From NCBI GenBank assembly GCA_937980645.1, contig CALJPQ010000009.1, positions 304,018 through 368,017 of the forward strand: a stretch of DNA of 64,000 nucleotides, written 5' to 3'. Below, piece by piece: positions 25,331 through 35,490 of the stretch (positions are counted from its first letter, which is position 1; each line of letters begins with the position of its first letter). The notes under the pieces were generated by a model. It saw nothing but the letters and a program-made list of their open reading frames with translations, made no database searches and was not told the DNA's origin. The translations under genes were made by a program, and so were the position numbers. Source of the DNA: an uncultured Saprospiraceae bacterium (lineage in GTDB: Bacteria > Bacteroidota > Bacteroidia > Chitinophagales > Saprospiraceae).

Positions 25331-27658
25331 TTACCGCGGCAAAAGGTCTAAGAACAGAATAGCTTTCAAGTTGAGCGACCCGGCGCTCACCTCATCGGGA
25401 GTGAAAACCCCGCGTCCGTCTAATTGCCAGTAATATCGGTAGGCTAATTGCAGCGTGCTGATGCCCCAGAACACATAGCGTATGCCCAGTTCGCCGCCCC
25501 AGCCGACATCATGCGGGGTGGGGCTTTGTTCTACCGGGAGGTCTGTGGGCTGAAACTTACCGTTGTCTTGTAATTCCACAATTTGAGCGCGAAAACTTCG
25601 ATAGCGGTAGTAATTGGCTGTCCCCCACATCTGCCAGTGCGTACCGGCAAACCACTCTATTGTCAGCCGGCTGGTCAGATACTCCAGGTCCTGACGCAGG
25701 AAAAACCAGCTCGGTAGCGGTATGGGCTGGATAGTCAGGCGGTCGAAATCGCGCTGGGCCGAAGCATTTGCCCGCAAGCGCCAGGCTTGCTGGAGGTTCC
25801 ACGAGAGGCTTGCTGCAGCTCTGAGGCTGGGGTTTTCCCCGCGCAGTGTGGTTCGCCCACTCGCCTCAATGTCGGCGATAAAACGCCGGCGCACATCAGA
25901 AGTAAGCGAAAGCCTTCCATCAAATTCAGGCGCCAGGATTTGAGGTAAATAAACTCCGCCTGACGTGTGCCGATACCGCTGATAATGAGGAATGTAACCC
26001 AGATGGAGCCCCCAATGGCGGAAGCCATTATCCAAGCCCGAAAGACGCACATACGAGTAATAGGTACCGCCTATTTGCCGGCTAAGCCCGGCGGTAGCAA
26101 AGCGATTGAGCCAGCGCCCGCGCGGGGTATAGTCCTGGAAGAGCACCTCCGCATTGCTTGTCTCAAAGCGCACATTTTGTTCTGGCAGAAAATCGTTGCG
26201 CACCGGCTGTTTGCTTGAATGGCTGACTGCCCAGCCCCAGCGCCGGTTGATGCGCGCCAGGCGAAGGCCATATTGCCCGTGCGAGAACGACGTATCGCGC
26301 CGAATGTCGTAGCGGCCATTGGCAAAGCCGCTGACTTCCAGGCTGTTGGCCCGATTGCGCACGCGCCAGTGCACATCAGGCGCATACACCTGATAATCTC
26401 GGCTGGCCAGCAGCATCGCCGTTGAGGCGTTCACAAAGCCGTTGTTGGGCAAGATGTATTCCGCAGCCACGCTCTGGTAACTCGACAGTCCCTGCAGGGT
26501 AATGTTTTCCACATTGGCGCCACCCATGAAAAAGATGCGCCGCCGCACAGGCTCCAGCAGGGCATGGTAAGCCCCCAGGCGCCAGTTGCCCCGAGTGCGC
26601 GTCGTGAGTTTGGAAGCCTGCAATACCTGCGATTTGCTGGCTATTATTGGGATGATAACTGGAACAGGAAGGCCATTGGGCGGTAGACGGTGGGAGAACG
26701 CCGATGCATCTACGAGCGGGTAGTGGGTGAAGTGCGGATTGTGTTCAAATAAATCCCGCTCCTCTTCCTCGAATTGGCGTGGCCGGGGTGTTTGAGACAG
26801 CCCTATGTCCGCAGTAGAACCGAAGGGTATCACAAGAGGGCCGGTTTCTACCTGATATCCCGGGAAGAGCGTAACGTCCAGCGTCGAGGCGCTGCCCAGC
26901 CCTGCGCGGCCATCTACACCTCCTCGCAGAAAGGGACGGTACTCTCGGGCGGTACCTTCTGCCTGTATTGCCATAGAGGCGCGCCTCAGCTGCTGCACAG
27001 CGGGTACGCCTTCCAGTGTACCGAACTGCCACACCACATCCCGCACGAGCGGGTCTTGAGGGCTCCAAGTAGACAATTCGCCCGCCGTGCGGTCGAAGCG
27101 CGTGCATTGCAGGCCCCAATGGCGGCGGCCCTGACGCGCAAAGCGCAGTGCTGTGTACGGGATGCGCATCTCCACACTCCAGCCTTCTGCGTGGCGCACC
27201 ACAGCGCTTTGCCAGAGGGCGTCCCAGCCCACGCCAGCGTTGCGCGCGTCGAGTTGTACGCCCGCGGCGCTCACGGTGAAGTCAAAGGCCAGCCGGTCGT
27301 CGTCCCAGGTGTCTAAGCTGAGACGAAACCAGTCGCCCGTCAGTTCCACATCCCGGATGCCGTAGTCGTCGCGCACCGTGCCGCTCGAGTGGCAGAAGGC
27401 CCCCACGTAGAGGGCATATTCGCCAAAAAATAGCCGCACTTCCGTACGCGCCAGAGGTGTTTGGCCGAAAACAGGCGTGCTGGTGGTGAACGGCTCCAGC
27501 ACGGCGGCTTCGGCCCAACAGGAGTCCAACAGATGCCCATCCAAGTGCGGGTGGGTGGACAAGAGAGGGGCATTTACGCGCGGGCGCGTCTGAGCGAGCA
27601 ATGCAAACGAATAGGCGCACAGCGCTGCTGTGGCGCACCCGAGGAGGAATGGCTTCAT
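25331..27658 (-). CDS. DUF5916 family outer-membrane protein with CBM9-like domain
   Basis: The ATG at 27658 gives a signal peptide (about 1-24, ending LLAQT) and is preferred over one nine codons upstream. The 775-aa protein has an N-terminal CBM9-like domain (about 35-200) with the HLDGHLLDSCWAEA start and WSVEMRIPYTALRF. A long beta-strand-rich region to the C-terminus, ending LFLDLLPR, is typical of DUF5916 barrels. The family is common in Bacteroidota and is presumed to sit in the outer membrane; ligand and role are unknown. It follows the large T9SS protein gene on the same strand but a terminator lies between them. Confidence 0.82.
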   Translation of the reverse strand: MKPFLLGCATAALCAYSFALLAQTRPRVNAPLLSTHPHLDGHLLDSCWAEAAVLEPFTTSTPVFGQTPLARTEVRLFFGEYALYVGAFCHSSGTVRDDYGIRDVELTGDWFRLSLDTWDDDRLAFDFTVSAAGVQLDARNAGVGWDALWQSAVVRHAEGWSVEMRIPYTALRFARQGRRHWGLQCTRFDRTAGELSTWSPQDPLVRDVVWQFGTLEGVPAVQQLRRASMAIQAEGTAREYRPFLRGGVDGRAGLGSASTLDVTLFPGYQVETGPLVIPFGSTADIGLSQTPRPRQFEEEERDLFEHNPHFTHYPLVDASAFSHRLPPNGLPVPVIIPIIASKSQVLQASKLTTRTRGNWRLGAYHALLEPVRRRIFFMGGANVENITLQGLSSYQSVAAEYILPNNGFVNASTAMLLASRDYQVYAPDVHWRVRNRANSLEVSGFANGRYDIRRDTSFSHGQYGLRLARINRRWGWAVSHSSKQPVRNDFLPEQNVRFETSNAEVLFQDYTPRGRWLNRFATAGLSRQIGGTYYSYVRLSGLDNGFRHWGLHLGYIPHYQRYRHTSGGVYLPQILAPEFDGRLSLTSDVRRRFIADIEASGRTTLRGENPSLRAAASLSWNLQQAWRLRANASAQRDFDRLTIQPIPLPSWFFLRQDLEYLTSRLTIEWFAGTHWQMWGTANYYRYRSFRAQIVELQDNGKFQPTDLPVEQSPTPHDVGWGGELGIRYVFWGISTLQLAYRYYWQLDGRGVFTPDEVSAGSLNLKAILFLDLLPR

Positions 27659-27693
27659 AACGACATACGGTTTCTTTTCAGGCATGACGTCGG

Positions 27694-27740
27694 AAAAACC
27701 AGCAGGGTTGGAGTGCCCGAAGACTTTTCTCCAACCCTGC
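27694..27740 (-). terminator. Intrinsic terminator of the 1434-aa protein gene
   Basis: A perfect 12-bp stem (27702-27713 with 27729-27740). On the minus strand it is followed by TGGTTTTTCC. Confidence 0.8.
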
Positions 27741-27764
27741 CAGCAAGCAAGCCGAGCGGCGTGA

Positions 27765-30700
27765 TTACTGCTTCACCCAGGGTATCATTCGGCTGAGCCC
27801 TTGTGCGTCAATGGCCTGCAGGTAATACAGCCCCGGCGGCAGGTGGGCAATGGGGATGTTATGCCGGAGGTCTGCCGGCGTCAGGGTCAGCACCCAGCGG
27901 CCGTGTGCGTCCAACAGGCGCAGGGCGGCGGGTTCGGCGCCAATCAGTTCAATGCGAATGCTTTCCGACGCTGGGTTGGGCACGACGCGCAGGCGCCCGT
28001 CAGCGCCCAGGTCGCGCGTGGAGATGATGTTGTCCACTACCACAGGCCCCAGGGTGCGCGTGCAGCCGTTTTCGTCCGTAACCGTCAGCACGTAGCGGCC
28101 GGCATAGAGGCTGTCCAGGTTCTGCACAGTAGCAAAAGGTTGGCTGTCTTTCGTCCACTCAAAGCGCAGCGTACCCACACCACCCGAAACGGATACCTGG
28201 ATGCGGCCTCGCCCAGCGCCGCCGATATCGTTGACCACCGTGTCCAAGGTGATGGCAATGGGCGGCCCGACGGTTATCGTGAACGAACAGGTGGCCGTGT
28301 TGCCCGAAGCGTCGCTCAGACGGAAGACCTGGAGCGTCTGGCCTACGGGGAAGATGCTGCCGCTGGGGAGTCCTTGCTCGAGCACGGGCTGTGCATTGCC
28401 CAGCGCGCAGTTGTCTGCAAATGTCGGCGCCGGGTATTGCACGGGTGCATCGGCGCAGCCCGTTCGCGACGGCGGGCAGGTCAGCGTGGGAGGTGTAGTG
28501 TCATTGGCCACTACAGTTACCGTGCGCAGGTACAGGCAACCGTTGGCGTCGGTAACGGTGAGCGTGAATGTGCCTACGCCAACGCGGTTCGGGTCACCGC
28601 CCGGCCAGGAGAACATGTAGGGTGGCGTGCCGCCTGAAGTAATGGAAATGGTGATGCGTCCGTCTTCGCTCTCAGGGCACGAGGGCGGCGTAACGTCCAC
28701 CTGGATTTGTACTGGGTCGGGCTGCGACACTGTGGCCGTGCCTATCGCCTGACAGCCGGCTGCGTCGGTGGTCGTAACGGTGTAAACGCCTGCGGATAGG
28801 TTAGCAATGGTGGGCGTGCTACCACCGTTCGACCAAGTGTAGGTAATCGGCGCTGTGCCATTGGCTACCGCAGCAGAGGCCGTGCCCGAAGCCTCGCCCG
28901 GGCAGCGGGCCGGCGTGGCAGAGGTGGTCAGGGTCAGGTTGCAGTTGAACGCATTAACCACTACCGTTTGCGTTGCCGTGCAGCCGTTGGCATCCTGCAC
29001 GGTTACAGTATAAGTTCCAGGGGCCAAGCCGGTGATAGTAGGAGTCGTCTGGCCGTTGCTCCATTGGTAGGTGTAAGGCGGCGTACCGCCCACAGGCGCT
29101 GCTGTGGCTGTACCATCGTTGCGGCCCACACCCGTTTCGGGCGTGGCACTGGCATTAGGCAGCAGGGCCGTTGGCCCCATTACAGCGACGGACAACTGCA
29201 GCGGGCAGTTGGTATCGTCCGTTACGGAGATGGTGTAATTGCCCGGTGCCAGGCCCGTGATGGTCGCTGTGGTGTCTCCCGTGTTCCACAGGTACACATA
29301 AGGTGGCGTGCCGTTGCTGACGTTCACCGTTGCCGTGCCGTTGTTGGCGCCGAAGCAGCTGACGTTCGTGGCGCTGATGGTGGCCGTCAGGGTGCAATTG
29401 AAGCTGTTGACCGTAACCGTTTGCTCGGCTGTGCAGCCGTTAGCATCCTCTACCGTAACGGTGTAGGCGCCGGGTGCCAGGCTGGTAATCGTTGCCGTGG
29501 TGTCGCCGGTATTCCAGGTATAGGTGTAGGGTGCTGTGCCGCCCGTGGGGTCGGCGGTGGCGGTGCCGTCGTTGGCGCCAAAAGCCGTTTCACCTGTGGC
29601 GGAAGCGTTGGCCTGCAACACGGCCGGTTGGGTGATTTCGACGGACGTCGTAGCTGAACAGCCCTCGCTGTCGGTAACGCTGACGAAGTACGTGCCGGCG
29701 GGCAGGTTTTGTATTGTGGTCGTGGTATCGCCGTTCGACCAGGCGTATTCAAACGGCCCCACACCGCCGCTGCCCGCTGCTGTGGCGCTGCCGTTCTGCT
29801 GGCCAAAGCAGGCTACCGGTGTAGCGCTTACGATGGCAACTCCGACGGGTGGCGATTGAACGACCGTAGCGGTATCCGTTGCTGAACAGCCATTTACTGT
29901 GTTGGTAATGAGCAGAATATATGATCCTGCCGAGTCCACTAATGGCGTCAGCGTGGTGTCGCCCGCCACGATGTGCCCATCGGGTGTCGTCCACAGGTAA
30001 GCAAAGTTTTGGCCCTGCGATGAGGCGGAGGCATCCAGCTGCAGGGTATCGTTCTGGCAGTTGAGATTGAGCGGCGGCGCTATGCTGACGGTAGGCGCCA
30101 CCGTGTCCAGTGCTACGGTTGCCGAGGCCGTATTCGTACAGCCATTGAGCAGGTTGGTTACTACGACGGAGTAAGCGCCTGGCACGGTGGTCTGCGGGTT
30201 TTTCTGCGTCGAGGTGAAGCCCTGCGGCCCGCTCCAGGCAAAGGCTGCCGAGTCGGCGTTCGTGGTCAGCGTCAGTTGGGCCAGGGTGTCGGTGCAGGTG
30301 AGGGCTTCAGCGGTAGCTGAGGCGGTGGGCTTTACGGTGTCTTGAGCCACCGTAGCCACAGTGGTGTTCACGCAGCCATTGGCACCATTCGTTACGGTAA
30401 CGGTATAGGTACCTGGCGCCGACACACCCGGGTTTTGTTGCGTAGAAGTAAAGCCCGACGGCCCGACCCAGGAGAACGTCGCAGGGTTAGCATTGGTGGT
30501 CGTCAGCAGCGTTACCACCGTATCTGCACAGGTAAGCGTGTCCGTCTGCACCGCTACGGTTGGCGGCGTCGTGTTGGTCGTTACCTGCGTGCTCGAGGTG
30601 TTCGTGCAGCCGTTAGCGGTGTTGGTAACAGTAACCGAATACGTGCCCGGCGTGCTGGTCTGGAAGTTCTGCTGGTTGCTGGTGAAACCACCCGGCCCGG

Positions 30701-32069
30701 CCCAGGAAAAATTGGCCGAGTTGGCGTTGGTGCTCACCTGTACCGTTACAGAGTTCTGGACGCATGTAATAACGCCACCCGAGGCTGTGGCCGTTGGCGG
30801 CTGCTGGTTGCTTGTAGCCGTCGTGGAGGCCGACGAGGTACAGCCGTTGACGTTGTTCGTAACCACCAGTGTATAAGTACCGGCGGCGTTGACCACAGGG
30901 TTAAGCGTGTTGGCACCCGATACAATGTTGCCGCCATTGGAGGCCGTCCACTGGTACGAAAAATTCGGCCCTGTAGAAGACCCTGCGCCGTTGAGCACAG
31001 CGAGGGGTTGCGTGCAAGTAAGGACCGCCGGTGGCCCGGCGTTGGCGTTAGGCGGCGTAACGTTGGCCGTTACGGTTACCTGTGCCGAGCGCGTGCAACC
31101 GTTGGCGTCCGTAACAACGACGCCGTAGGTGCCGGGAGCAAACACCTGAATGGGGTTCCCCGTTTGCCCATCCGACCATAGGAAGCTATACGGCGGCGTG
31201 CCGCCACCCGCTGTAGCCGTCAGGGTAGAAGAAAGGTTGATGCAGGTGATAGGATTGCTCGAGGTAGCCGAAAGCGTCAGCAGCGGTGGCTGCGTAATGG
31301 CTACCGATGCCGTTGCTGTGCCGCTGCCCGACGAACCCGTTACCGTAACGGTGTAAGTACCTGCCGACAGGTTCACGGCCGTCTGGCCGTTCTGACCATT
31401 GTTCCATTGATAGGTGTAGGGCGGTGTGCCTCCGGAAGGCTCTGCAGTGGCGCTGCCGTTGTTGCCGCCAAAGCAGGAGACATGGTTCACGTTCGTGATA
31501 CTCACCGTCAAGGGCGGCGCGCCAGCAAAGGCGTACGTCTCAGAAAAAGCAAAGGCGACGTCGCCGCTGGTGTTGCCGTTGCCGTTGCAGAAATTACCAA
31601 TAAAATAAAATTTGATCGTATTGCCCCCAGCAGATACCGGTGACTTCCAATTGAAAACCCAACTCACCGAATTGCCCGAGAATAACTTGGAACCTCGATG
31701 TTCAATGTACTCCCGTCCGTTAAAAAACTCTGTTCCACTCTCGCTATTGACTGCGATGAGGTCGCCAGCATTACTGTTGTTGCCATCCACCACAACCAGC
31801 TGATAGCCGCCTCGGCTGGGGCTGCCGCTCGTAGCCGTCAGTGTAATTTCCATCGGATACGTCGTATTGGGTTCGATGGTCGAGGGCAGGCCGCTGATAC
31901 TGACCGTGCCCGAATAGGCCCCTCCGCCGTGGCAGTTATTGCAGGTGCCATTATCAAACGGAGCACCAGTAACGCCTGTGGGCGGATTGCCCGAATTAGC
32001 TAACCACACCAGTACGCCCAGTGCCAGGCCAGCCACGCGCATCAAAGGAGAAGCGTAGAAATTCTTCAT
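27765..32069 (-). CDS. Large T9SS cargo protein: choice-of-anchor V-like domain, Ig/SprB repeats, HYR domain
   Basis: This 1434-aa secreted protein starts with a hydrophobic signal (about 8-24), then GAPFDNGTCNNCHGGG with a CxxCH haem-attachment-like motif, and a choice-of-anchor V-like beta domain (to about 185). Next come SprB-type repeats of the GGTPPYTYxW pattern, a series of about 78-residue Ig/PKD-like repeats (about 345-730), more SprB repeats and an HYR-like domain (about 1195-1275). The C-terminal type A sorting domain is VVPNPASESIRIEL...LPPGLYYLQA. It would be exported by T9SS and attached to the surface or released, perhaps as an adhesin. It shares its N-terminal domain with the upstream gene. 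Confidence 0.85.
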   Translation of the reverse strand: MKNFYASPLMRVAGLALGVLVWLANSGNPPTGVTGAPFDNGTCNNCHGGGAYSGTVSISGLPSTIEPNTTYPMEITLTATSGSPSRGGYQLVVVDGNNSNAGDLIAVNSESGTEFFNGREYIEHRGSKLFSGNSVSWVFNWKSPVSAGGNTIKFYFIGNFCNGNGNTSGDVAFAFSETYAFAGAPPLTVSITNVNHVSCFGGNNGSATAEPSGGTPPYTYQWNNGQNGQTAVNLSAGTYTVTVTGSSGSGTATASVAITQPPLLTLSATSSNPITCINLSSTLTATAGGGTPPYSFLWSDGQTGNPIQVFAPGTYGVVVTDANGCTRSAQVTVTANVTPPNANAGPPAVLTCTQPLAVLNGAGSSTGPNFSYQWTASNGGNIVSGANTLNPVVNAAGTYTLVVTNNVNGCTSSASTTATSNQQPPTATASGGVITCVQNSVTVQVSTNANSANFSWAGPGGFTSNQQNFQTSTPGTYSVTVTNTANGCTNTSSTQVTTNTTPPTVAVQTDTLTCADTVVTLLTTTNANPATFSWVGPSGFTSTQQNPGVSAPGTYTVTVTNGANGCVNTTVATVAQDTVKPTASATAEALTCTDTLAQLTLTTNADSAAFAWSGPQGFTSTQKNPQTTVPGAYSVVVTNLLNGCTNTASATVALDTVAPTVSIAPPLNLNCQNDTLQLDASASSQGQNFAYLWTTPDGHIVAGDTTLTPLVDSAGSYILLITNTVNGCSATDTATVVQSPPVGVAIVSATPVACFGQQNGSATAAGSGGVGPFEYAWSNGDTTTTIQNLPAGTYFVSVTDSEGCSATTSVEITQPAVLQANASATGETAFGANDGTATADPTGGTAPYTYTWNTGDTTATITSLAPGAYTVTVEDANGCTAEQTVTVNSFNCTLTATISATNVSCFGANNGTATVNVSNGTPPYVYLWNTGDTTATITGLAPGNYTISVTDDTNCPLQLSVAVMGPTALLPNASATPETGVGRNDGTATAAPVGGTPPYTYQWSNGQTTPTITGLAPGTYTVTVQDANGCTATQTVVVNAFNCNLTLTTSATPARCPGEASGTASAAVANGTAPITYTWSNGGSTPTIANLSAGVYTVTTTDAAGCQAIGTATVSQPDPVQIQVDVTPPSCPESEDGRITISITSGGTPPYMFSWPGGDPNRVGVGTFTLTVTDANGCLYLRTVTVVANDTTPPTLTCPPSRTGCADAPVQYPAPTFADNCALGNAQPVLEQGLPSGSIFPVGQTLQVFRLSDASGNTATCSFTITVGPPIAITLDTVVNDIGGAGRGRIQVSVSGGVGTLRFEWTKDSQPFATVQNLDSLYAGRYVLTVTDENGCTRTLGPVVVDNIISTRDLGADGRLRVVPNPASESIRIELIGAEPAALRLLDAHGRWVLTLTPADLRHNIPIAHLPPGLYYLQAIDAQGLSRMIPWVKQ

Positions 32070-32249
32070 GGACAGGGAGTTTTTACAGTGAGAAGGGAAA
32101 GAATTGCGGCAGCAAGACGCCGCTGATATGTTTCAAAAAGGCATCGGCTCGTCGTCATGCGCTGAGCACAGCGATGGCTTCTTAAATACGCCGAAAAGCC
32201 AGGGTTCAGATTTACCCCATGACACCTACTGTTGGCGGAGATAACGAGT

Positions 32250-33071
32250 TTACAGCCGGATGAGGCGCTGCACCTGCCAGGTGCCGTCGCGCTCGCGCAG
32301 GCGAAGGAGGTAAGTGCCCGAAGGGAGGTCGCCAACCCAGAGCGATTCGATGGCAGCCAGCACAGTGGTGCGCACCAGGCGGCCTGCGTTGTCGGTCAGC
32401 TCCACCTCCAGCATCGCGGCCTCGTCGGCACCCTGGATGCGCACCCAGTCCGCAGCTGGGTTGGGATAAATGCGCAACACAGGCTCAGACGGCAAAGGTT
32501 TTGTCGAAATGGTCGTATCTGGGCCAAATCGGAACACCCGCACCCCGGTGAACGCCACATCGCCGTTCGAGTTGCCATTTCCATTGCAGAAATTGCCAAC
32601 GAAGAAGAAACGAATGGTGTCGCGGCCTGCCGAGGCCGGCGATGTCCAGTTGAACAACCACGTAGCTGGCCCGCCACCGGTAAACAGTTTAGGCGCGCGG
32701 TGCTCTACGTATTCACGACCTGCAAAAAACTCGGTGCCGCTTTGCGAGTTCGCAGCAACCAAATCACCCGCATTCTGATTATTACCATCTACCACGACCA
32801 ACTGATAACCGCCCCGATTCGGGTTGCCACTTAGGGGGGATAGGGTAATTTCCAACGGATATGTCGTATTAGGAGCGATTGTCGCCGGCAGGCCACTGAT
32901 ACTGACGGAACCAGTGAAACCGCCGCCTTCGTGGCAATCGTTACAAGTGCCGTTGTCGAAAGGAGCACCCGTGCGGCCAGTAGGCGGATTGTTGGCATTG
33001 GCCAACCAGACCAAAACACTCAACACTATACCAGTAACCTTGAGCAGCTGAGAAGAGTAAGAATAGGGCAT
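32250..33071 (-). CDS. Short T9SS cargo paralogue with choice-of-anchor V-like domain
   Basis: I prefer the ATG at 33071; an in-frame ATG at 33098 adds nine residues. The 273-aa protein repeats the N-terminal plan of its neighbour: hydrophobic signal, NPPTGRTGAPFDNGTCNDCH (again CxxCH), and a GGYQLVVVDGNNQNAGDL-type beta domain. The T9SS type A tail (IYPNPAADWVRIQ...LPSGTYLLRLRERDG) follows directly, with no SprB repeats. It lies 180 bp upstream of the long paralogue on the same strand, so the pair probably arose by tandem duplication with later gain or loss of repeats. Confidence 0.82.
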   Translation of the reverse strand: MPYSYSSQLLKVTGIVLSVLVWLANANNPPTGRTGAPFDNGTCNDCHEGGGFTGSVSISGLPATIAPNTTYPLEITLSPLSGNPNRGGYQLVVVDGNNQNAGDLVAANSQSGTEFFAGREYVEHRAPKLFTGGGPATWLFNWTSPASAGRDTIRFFFVGNFCNGNGNSNGDVAFTGVRVFRFGPDTTISTKPLPSEPVLRIYPNPAADWVRIQGADEAAMLEVELTDNAGRLVRTTVLAAIESLWVGDLPSGTYLLRLRERDGTWQVQRLIRL

Positions 33072-33304
33072 AGAAAATGAGTTTAAATGATTATCCACAT
33101 CAAAATCTATCGTTTAGAACATCCACCCCCGTATTCTTGTTGTACACGTCCGCCCGAAAAAGCTCCCTTGGCTCTTTATGGAAGAGCAGGCTTACTACCT
33201 AACATGATAGGGTAATTAACCGAAACGCTTTCCCATGTCTCCATTCTTATTTGAAAACCCAGAGGAAAACGAATAGGCCGGCAATACCTCCTTCTTTAAA
33301 AAAA

Positions 33305-33910
33305 TCAGTCTTTAGCCTCTTCTGATAACTTTTCCCTTTGCCGATATTGCACTGCTCCTTCGAGAGCCTCGTAAAACTCCTGCCCGTACTTGCGCACCAA
33401 CGCCTCGCGGACGAACTGGTACAACAGAATTTTTTCCGCTTCGCCGCGCCGACAGGCTGCTGAGCAAATGTCCCACTGGTGATAATTCAGCGCCTCGAAG
33501 CCCGTTTCCGGGTTGTGGCTTACCCGCACCGGATACAGGTGGCAGGAAATGGGTTTTTGAAAATCCGTAGCGCCTGCCCGATAAGCACGCTCCAAGCCGC
33601 ATTGTGCAACGCCATCAGTGCCCAGCACCATATAGGCGCAAGGGCCGCCGTTTATTAAGGGTGTTCCGTAGCTGCCGTCGTCTTCGCTCTGCACATATTT
33701 GCCCTGCTGCTCGATGGCTGAAATGCCTGCCGGCGAAAGGAAAGGCTTCACCTGCTCGTAAATAGCCTCCAGCACAGCCAGCTCTGCTTCCTCTAAGGGT
33801 GCGCCAGAGTCCCCTTCCCAGCAGCAGGCGCCTTTACACGCCGACAGCTGGCAGGCAAAGTACTCCTCCACCAGCGCATCACTGACGATCTTGCCCTCTA
33901 TCCAGATCAT
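33305..33910 (-). CDS. DUF3109 family cysteine-rich protein
   Basis: This 201-aa protein has the family's cysteine pattern: CQLSACKGACCW near residue 20, then GGPCAY, CGLERAY, SCHLYPVR and CSAACRRGE. The arrangement resembles metal- or iron-sulfur-binding families such as the YkgJ-type zinc/iron chelate proteins, but the cofactor is unknown. It starts 10 bp after the fabG stop on the same strand and is probably co-transcribed. Confidence 0.88.
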   Translation of the reverse strand: MIWIEGKIVSDALVEEYFACQLSACKGACCWEGDSGAPLEEAELAVLEAIYEQVKPFLSPAGISAIEQQGKYVQSEDDGSYGTPLINGGPCAYMVLGTDGVAQCGLERAYRAGATDFQKPISCHLYPVRVSHNPETGFEALNYHQWDICSAACRRGEAEKILLYQFVREALVRKYGQEFYEALEGAVQYRQREKLSEEAKD

Positions 33911-33920
33911 GGCAGCGCTC

Positions 33921-34661
33921 TCAGGTATTGAGTGCCCCGCATACTGACAGCACCTGGCCCGATACGTAGGCGCCCATGTCGGAGGCTAAAAAGACGCAGG
34001 CATTGGCCACATCTTCGCCCGTGCCCAGGCGCTTCATGGGTATGGCGCTCAGGTAGGCTTCGCGCGTCTTTTCGTCTAAGGCCGCCGTCATTTCCGTTTC
34101 GATAAAGCCGGGTGCGATGGCGTTGCAGCGGATGCCTCGCGAACCGTACTCCTTGGCAATGGATTTTGAAAAGCCGATGATACCTGCCTTCGAGGCTGCG
34201 TAGTTGGCTTGCCCAGCCTGGCCAAAGACGCCTACGACGGAGCTCATGTTGATGACGCTGCCGCCCGAACGCAGCATGGGCTTCAGGCAGTGCTTCGTCA
34301 AGTTGAACACTGACTTGAGGTTGGTCTGCATCACCTCGTCCCATTGCTGTTCCGTCATGCGCAGCAGCAGCGTGTCGCGCGTGATGCCGGCGTTATTCAC
34401 CAGGATGTCTATCTTGCCAAAGTCGCGCACGACGGCATTCACCAAAGCCTCGGCCTGGGCATAATCGCCTGCGTCGCTCTGGTAAGCGCGCACGTTCTCG
34501 CCCAGTTCGGCGGCCAACCGCTCGGCGCGTTCGGCCGAGCTGGCGGAGACGTACGTGAAAGCCACACGAGCGCCTTCCTGCGCAAACTTGCGCACGATGG
34601 CCTCGCCAATGCCGCGCGAGCCGCCCGTTACGAGGGCTACTTTTCCTTCGAGTAAAGCCAT
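33921..34661 (-). CDS. fabG: 3-oxoacyl-[ACP] reductase
   Basis: This 246-aa short-chain dehydrogenase reduces 3-oxoacyl-ACP with NADPH in fatty-acid synthesis. The cofactor motif TGGSRGIG (residues 12-19), the NNAG motif (89-92) and the catalytic tetrad Asn114, Ser141, Tyr154 and Lys158 (YAASK) are all visible. It ends with the SGQVLSVCGAL segment. Other short-chain reductases share this layout, but the close match in length and motifs favours FabG. It heads a two-gene unit with DUF3109. Confidence 0.92.
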   Translation of the reverse strand: MALLEGKVALVTGGSRGIGEAIVRKFAQEGARVAFTYVSASSAERAERLAAELGENVRAYQSDAGDYAQAEALVNAVVRDFGKIDILVNNAGITRDTLLLRMTEQQWDEVMQTNLKSVFNLTKHCLKPMLRSGGSVINMSSVVGVFGQAGQANYAASKAGIIGFSKSIAKEYGSRGIRCNAIAPGFIETEMTAALDEKTREAYLSAIPMKRLGTGEDVANACVFLASDMGAYVSGQVLSVCGALNT

Positions 34662-34759
34662 TTTTTCAATAAAAAACGAATGAAATAAGGTGAGTTAAGT
34701 TCAAAATCGGCAGGTCGTCCGGCTGTTGGCGCGAATGCCGCCAACGGCAACAGGGCGGG

Positions 34760-34767
34760 CAAAAATA
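34760..34767 (-). promoter_or_regulatory. Candidate -7 box TATTTTTG for fabG
   Basis: Minus-strand exact match to TAnnTTTG about 100 bp upstream of the fabG start. No -33 TTG at normal spacing. Confidence 0.35.
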
Positions 34768-34896
34768 GGGCGCGTCGTTGGCTCTTCGGCGCGCTTTGGC
34801 TTTTTCCTCATCTTCGCAGTCTGCCATTCCGGCCCAGACAAAATCTCCGTGTCTTTGGGCTTTCTTTGGTGTATTTGCGGTAAATCCTTCAGGTCT

Positions 34897-35490
34897 ATGT
34901 TGTACGAATTTAACGGTTTTCGTCCAGTGGTTCACGAAAGCGCATTCATTCACCCTACGGCTGTCGTCGTTGGGCGGGTGGCCATCGGGCGCGATGTGTA
35001 CATTGGCCCCGGCGCTGTGCTTCGGGGCGACTGGGGGCGCATCGAGATTGCCGACGGCTGCAATGTGCAGGAAAATTGCGTCATTCACATGTTTCCCGGC
35101 GTGGCGGTGGAGCTGCACGAAAGCGCGCACATCGGGCACGGAGCCATCATTCACGGGGCCATTATCGGGCGCAACAGCCTCGTCGGCATGAATTCCGTGG
35201 TTATGGATGAAGCCGAGGTTGGGCCGGAGTGTATCGTGGGCGCGCTGAGTTTTATCAAAGCCGGCGAAAAGATACCGGCGCGCAGCTTAGTAGCGGGCAA
35301 TCCGGCGCGCATCCTGCGCGAGGTGAGCGACGAGATGCTGGCCTGGAAAACCGAAGGCACGCGGCTCTATCAGCAGCTGCCCGAGCAGTGCCGCCAGAGC
35401 CTGCGCCCTTGCGAGCCGCTGCGCAAAAAGCCCGAAGGCTGGGAAGCGGAAGACGCCTCGTATCGCCCCTGGAAAAGCCGCACTCAATAA
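34897..35490 (+). CDS. paaY: Gamma-carbonic anhydrase-like hexapeptide protein (PaaY family)
   Basis: The start at 34897 gives [20 protein letters not shown], matching the family start; a longer frame upstream lacks conservation. The 197-aa protein folds as a left-handed beta-helix with hexapeptide repeats. The metal-binding His residues are visible in the CVIHMFPG and [10 protein letters not shown] segments, as in gamma-carbonic anhydrases. PaaY proteins are thioesterases associated with phenylacetate degradation, but no paa genes lie nearby, so the role here is uncertain. The stop overlaps the convergent proS stop by 7 bp. Confidence 0.88.
   Translation: MLYEFNGFRPVVHESAFIHPTAVVVGRVAIGRDVYIGPGAVLRGDWGRIEIADGCNVQENCVIHMFPGVAVELHESAHIGHGAIIHGAIIGRNSLVGMNSVVMDEAEVGPECIVGALSFIKAGEKIPARSLVAGNPARILREVSDEMLAWKTEGTRLYQQLPEQCRQSLRPCEPLRKKPEGWEAEDASYRPWKSRTQ

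Noticed and set aside
27801..31181. Several long plus-strand ORFs (up to about 280 codons) opposite the 1434-aa protein gene
   Set aside because: They are antisense to a gene with clear domains and are explained by GC-rich repetitive coding sequence lacking stops. They show no family motifs or plausible starts.
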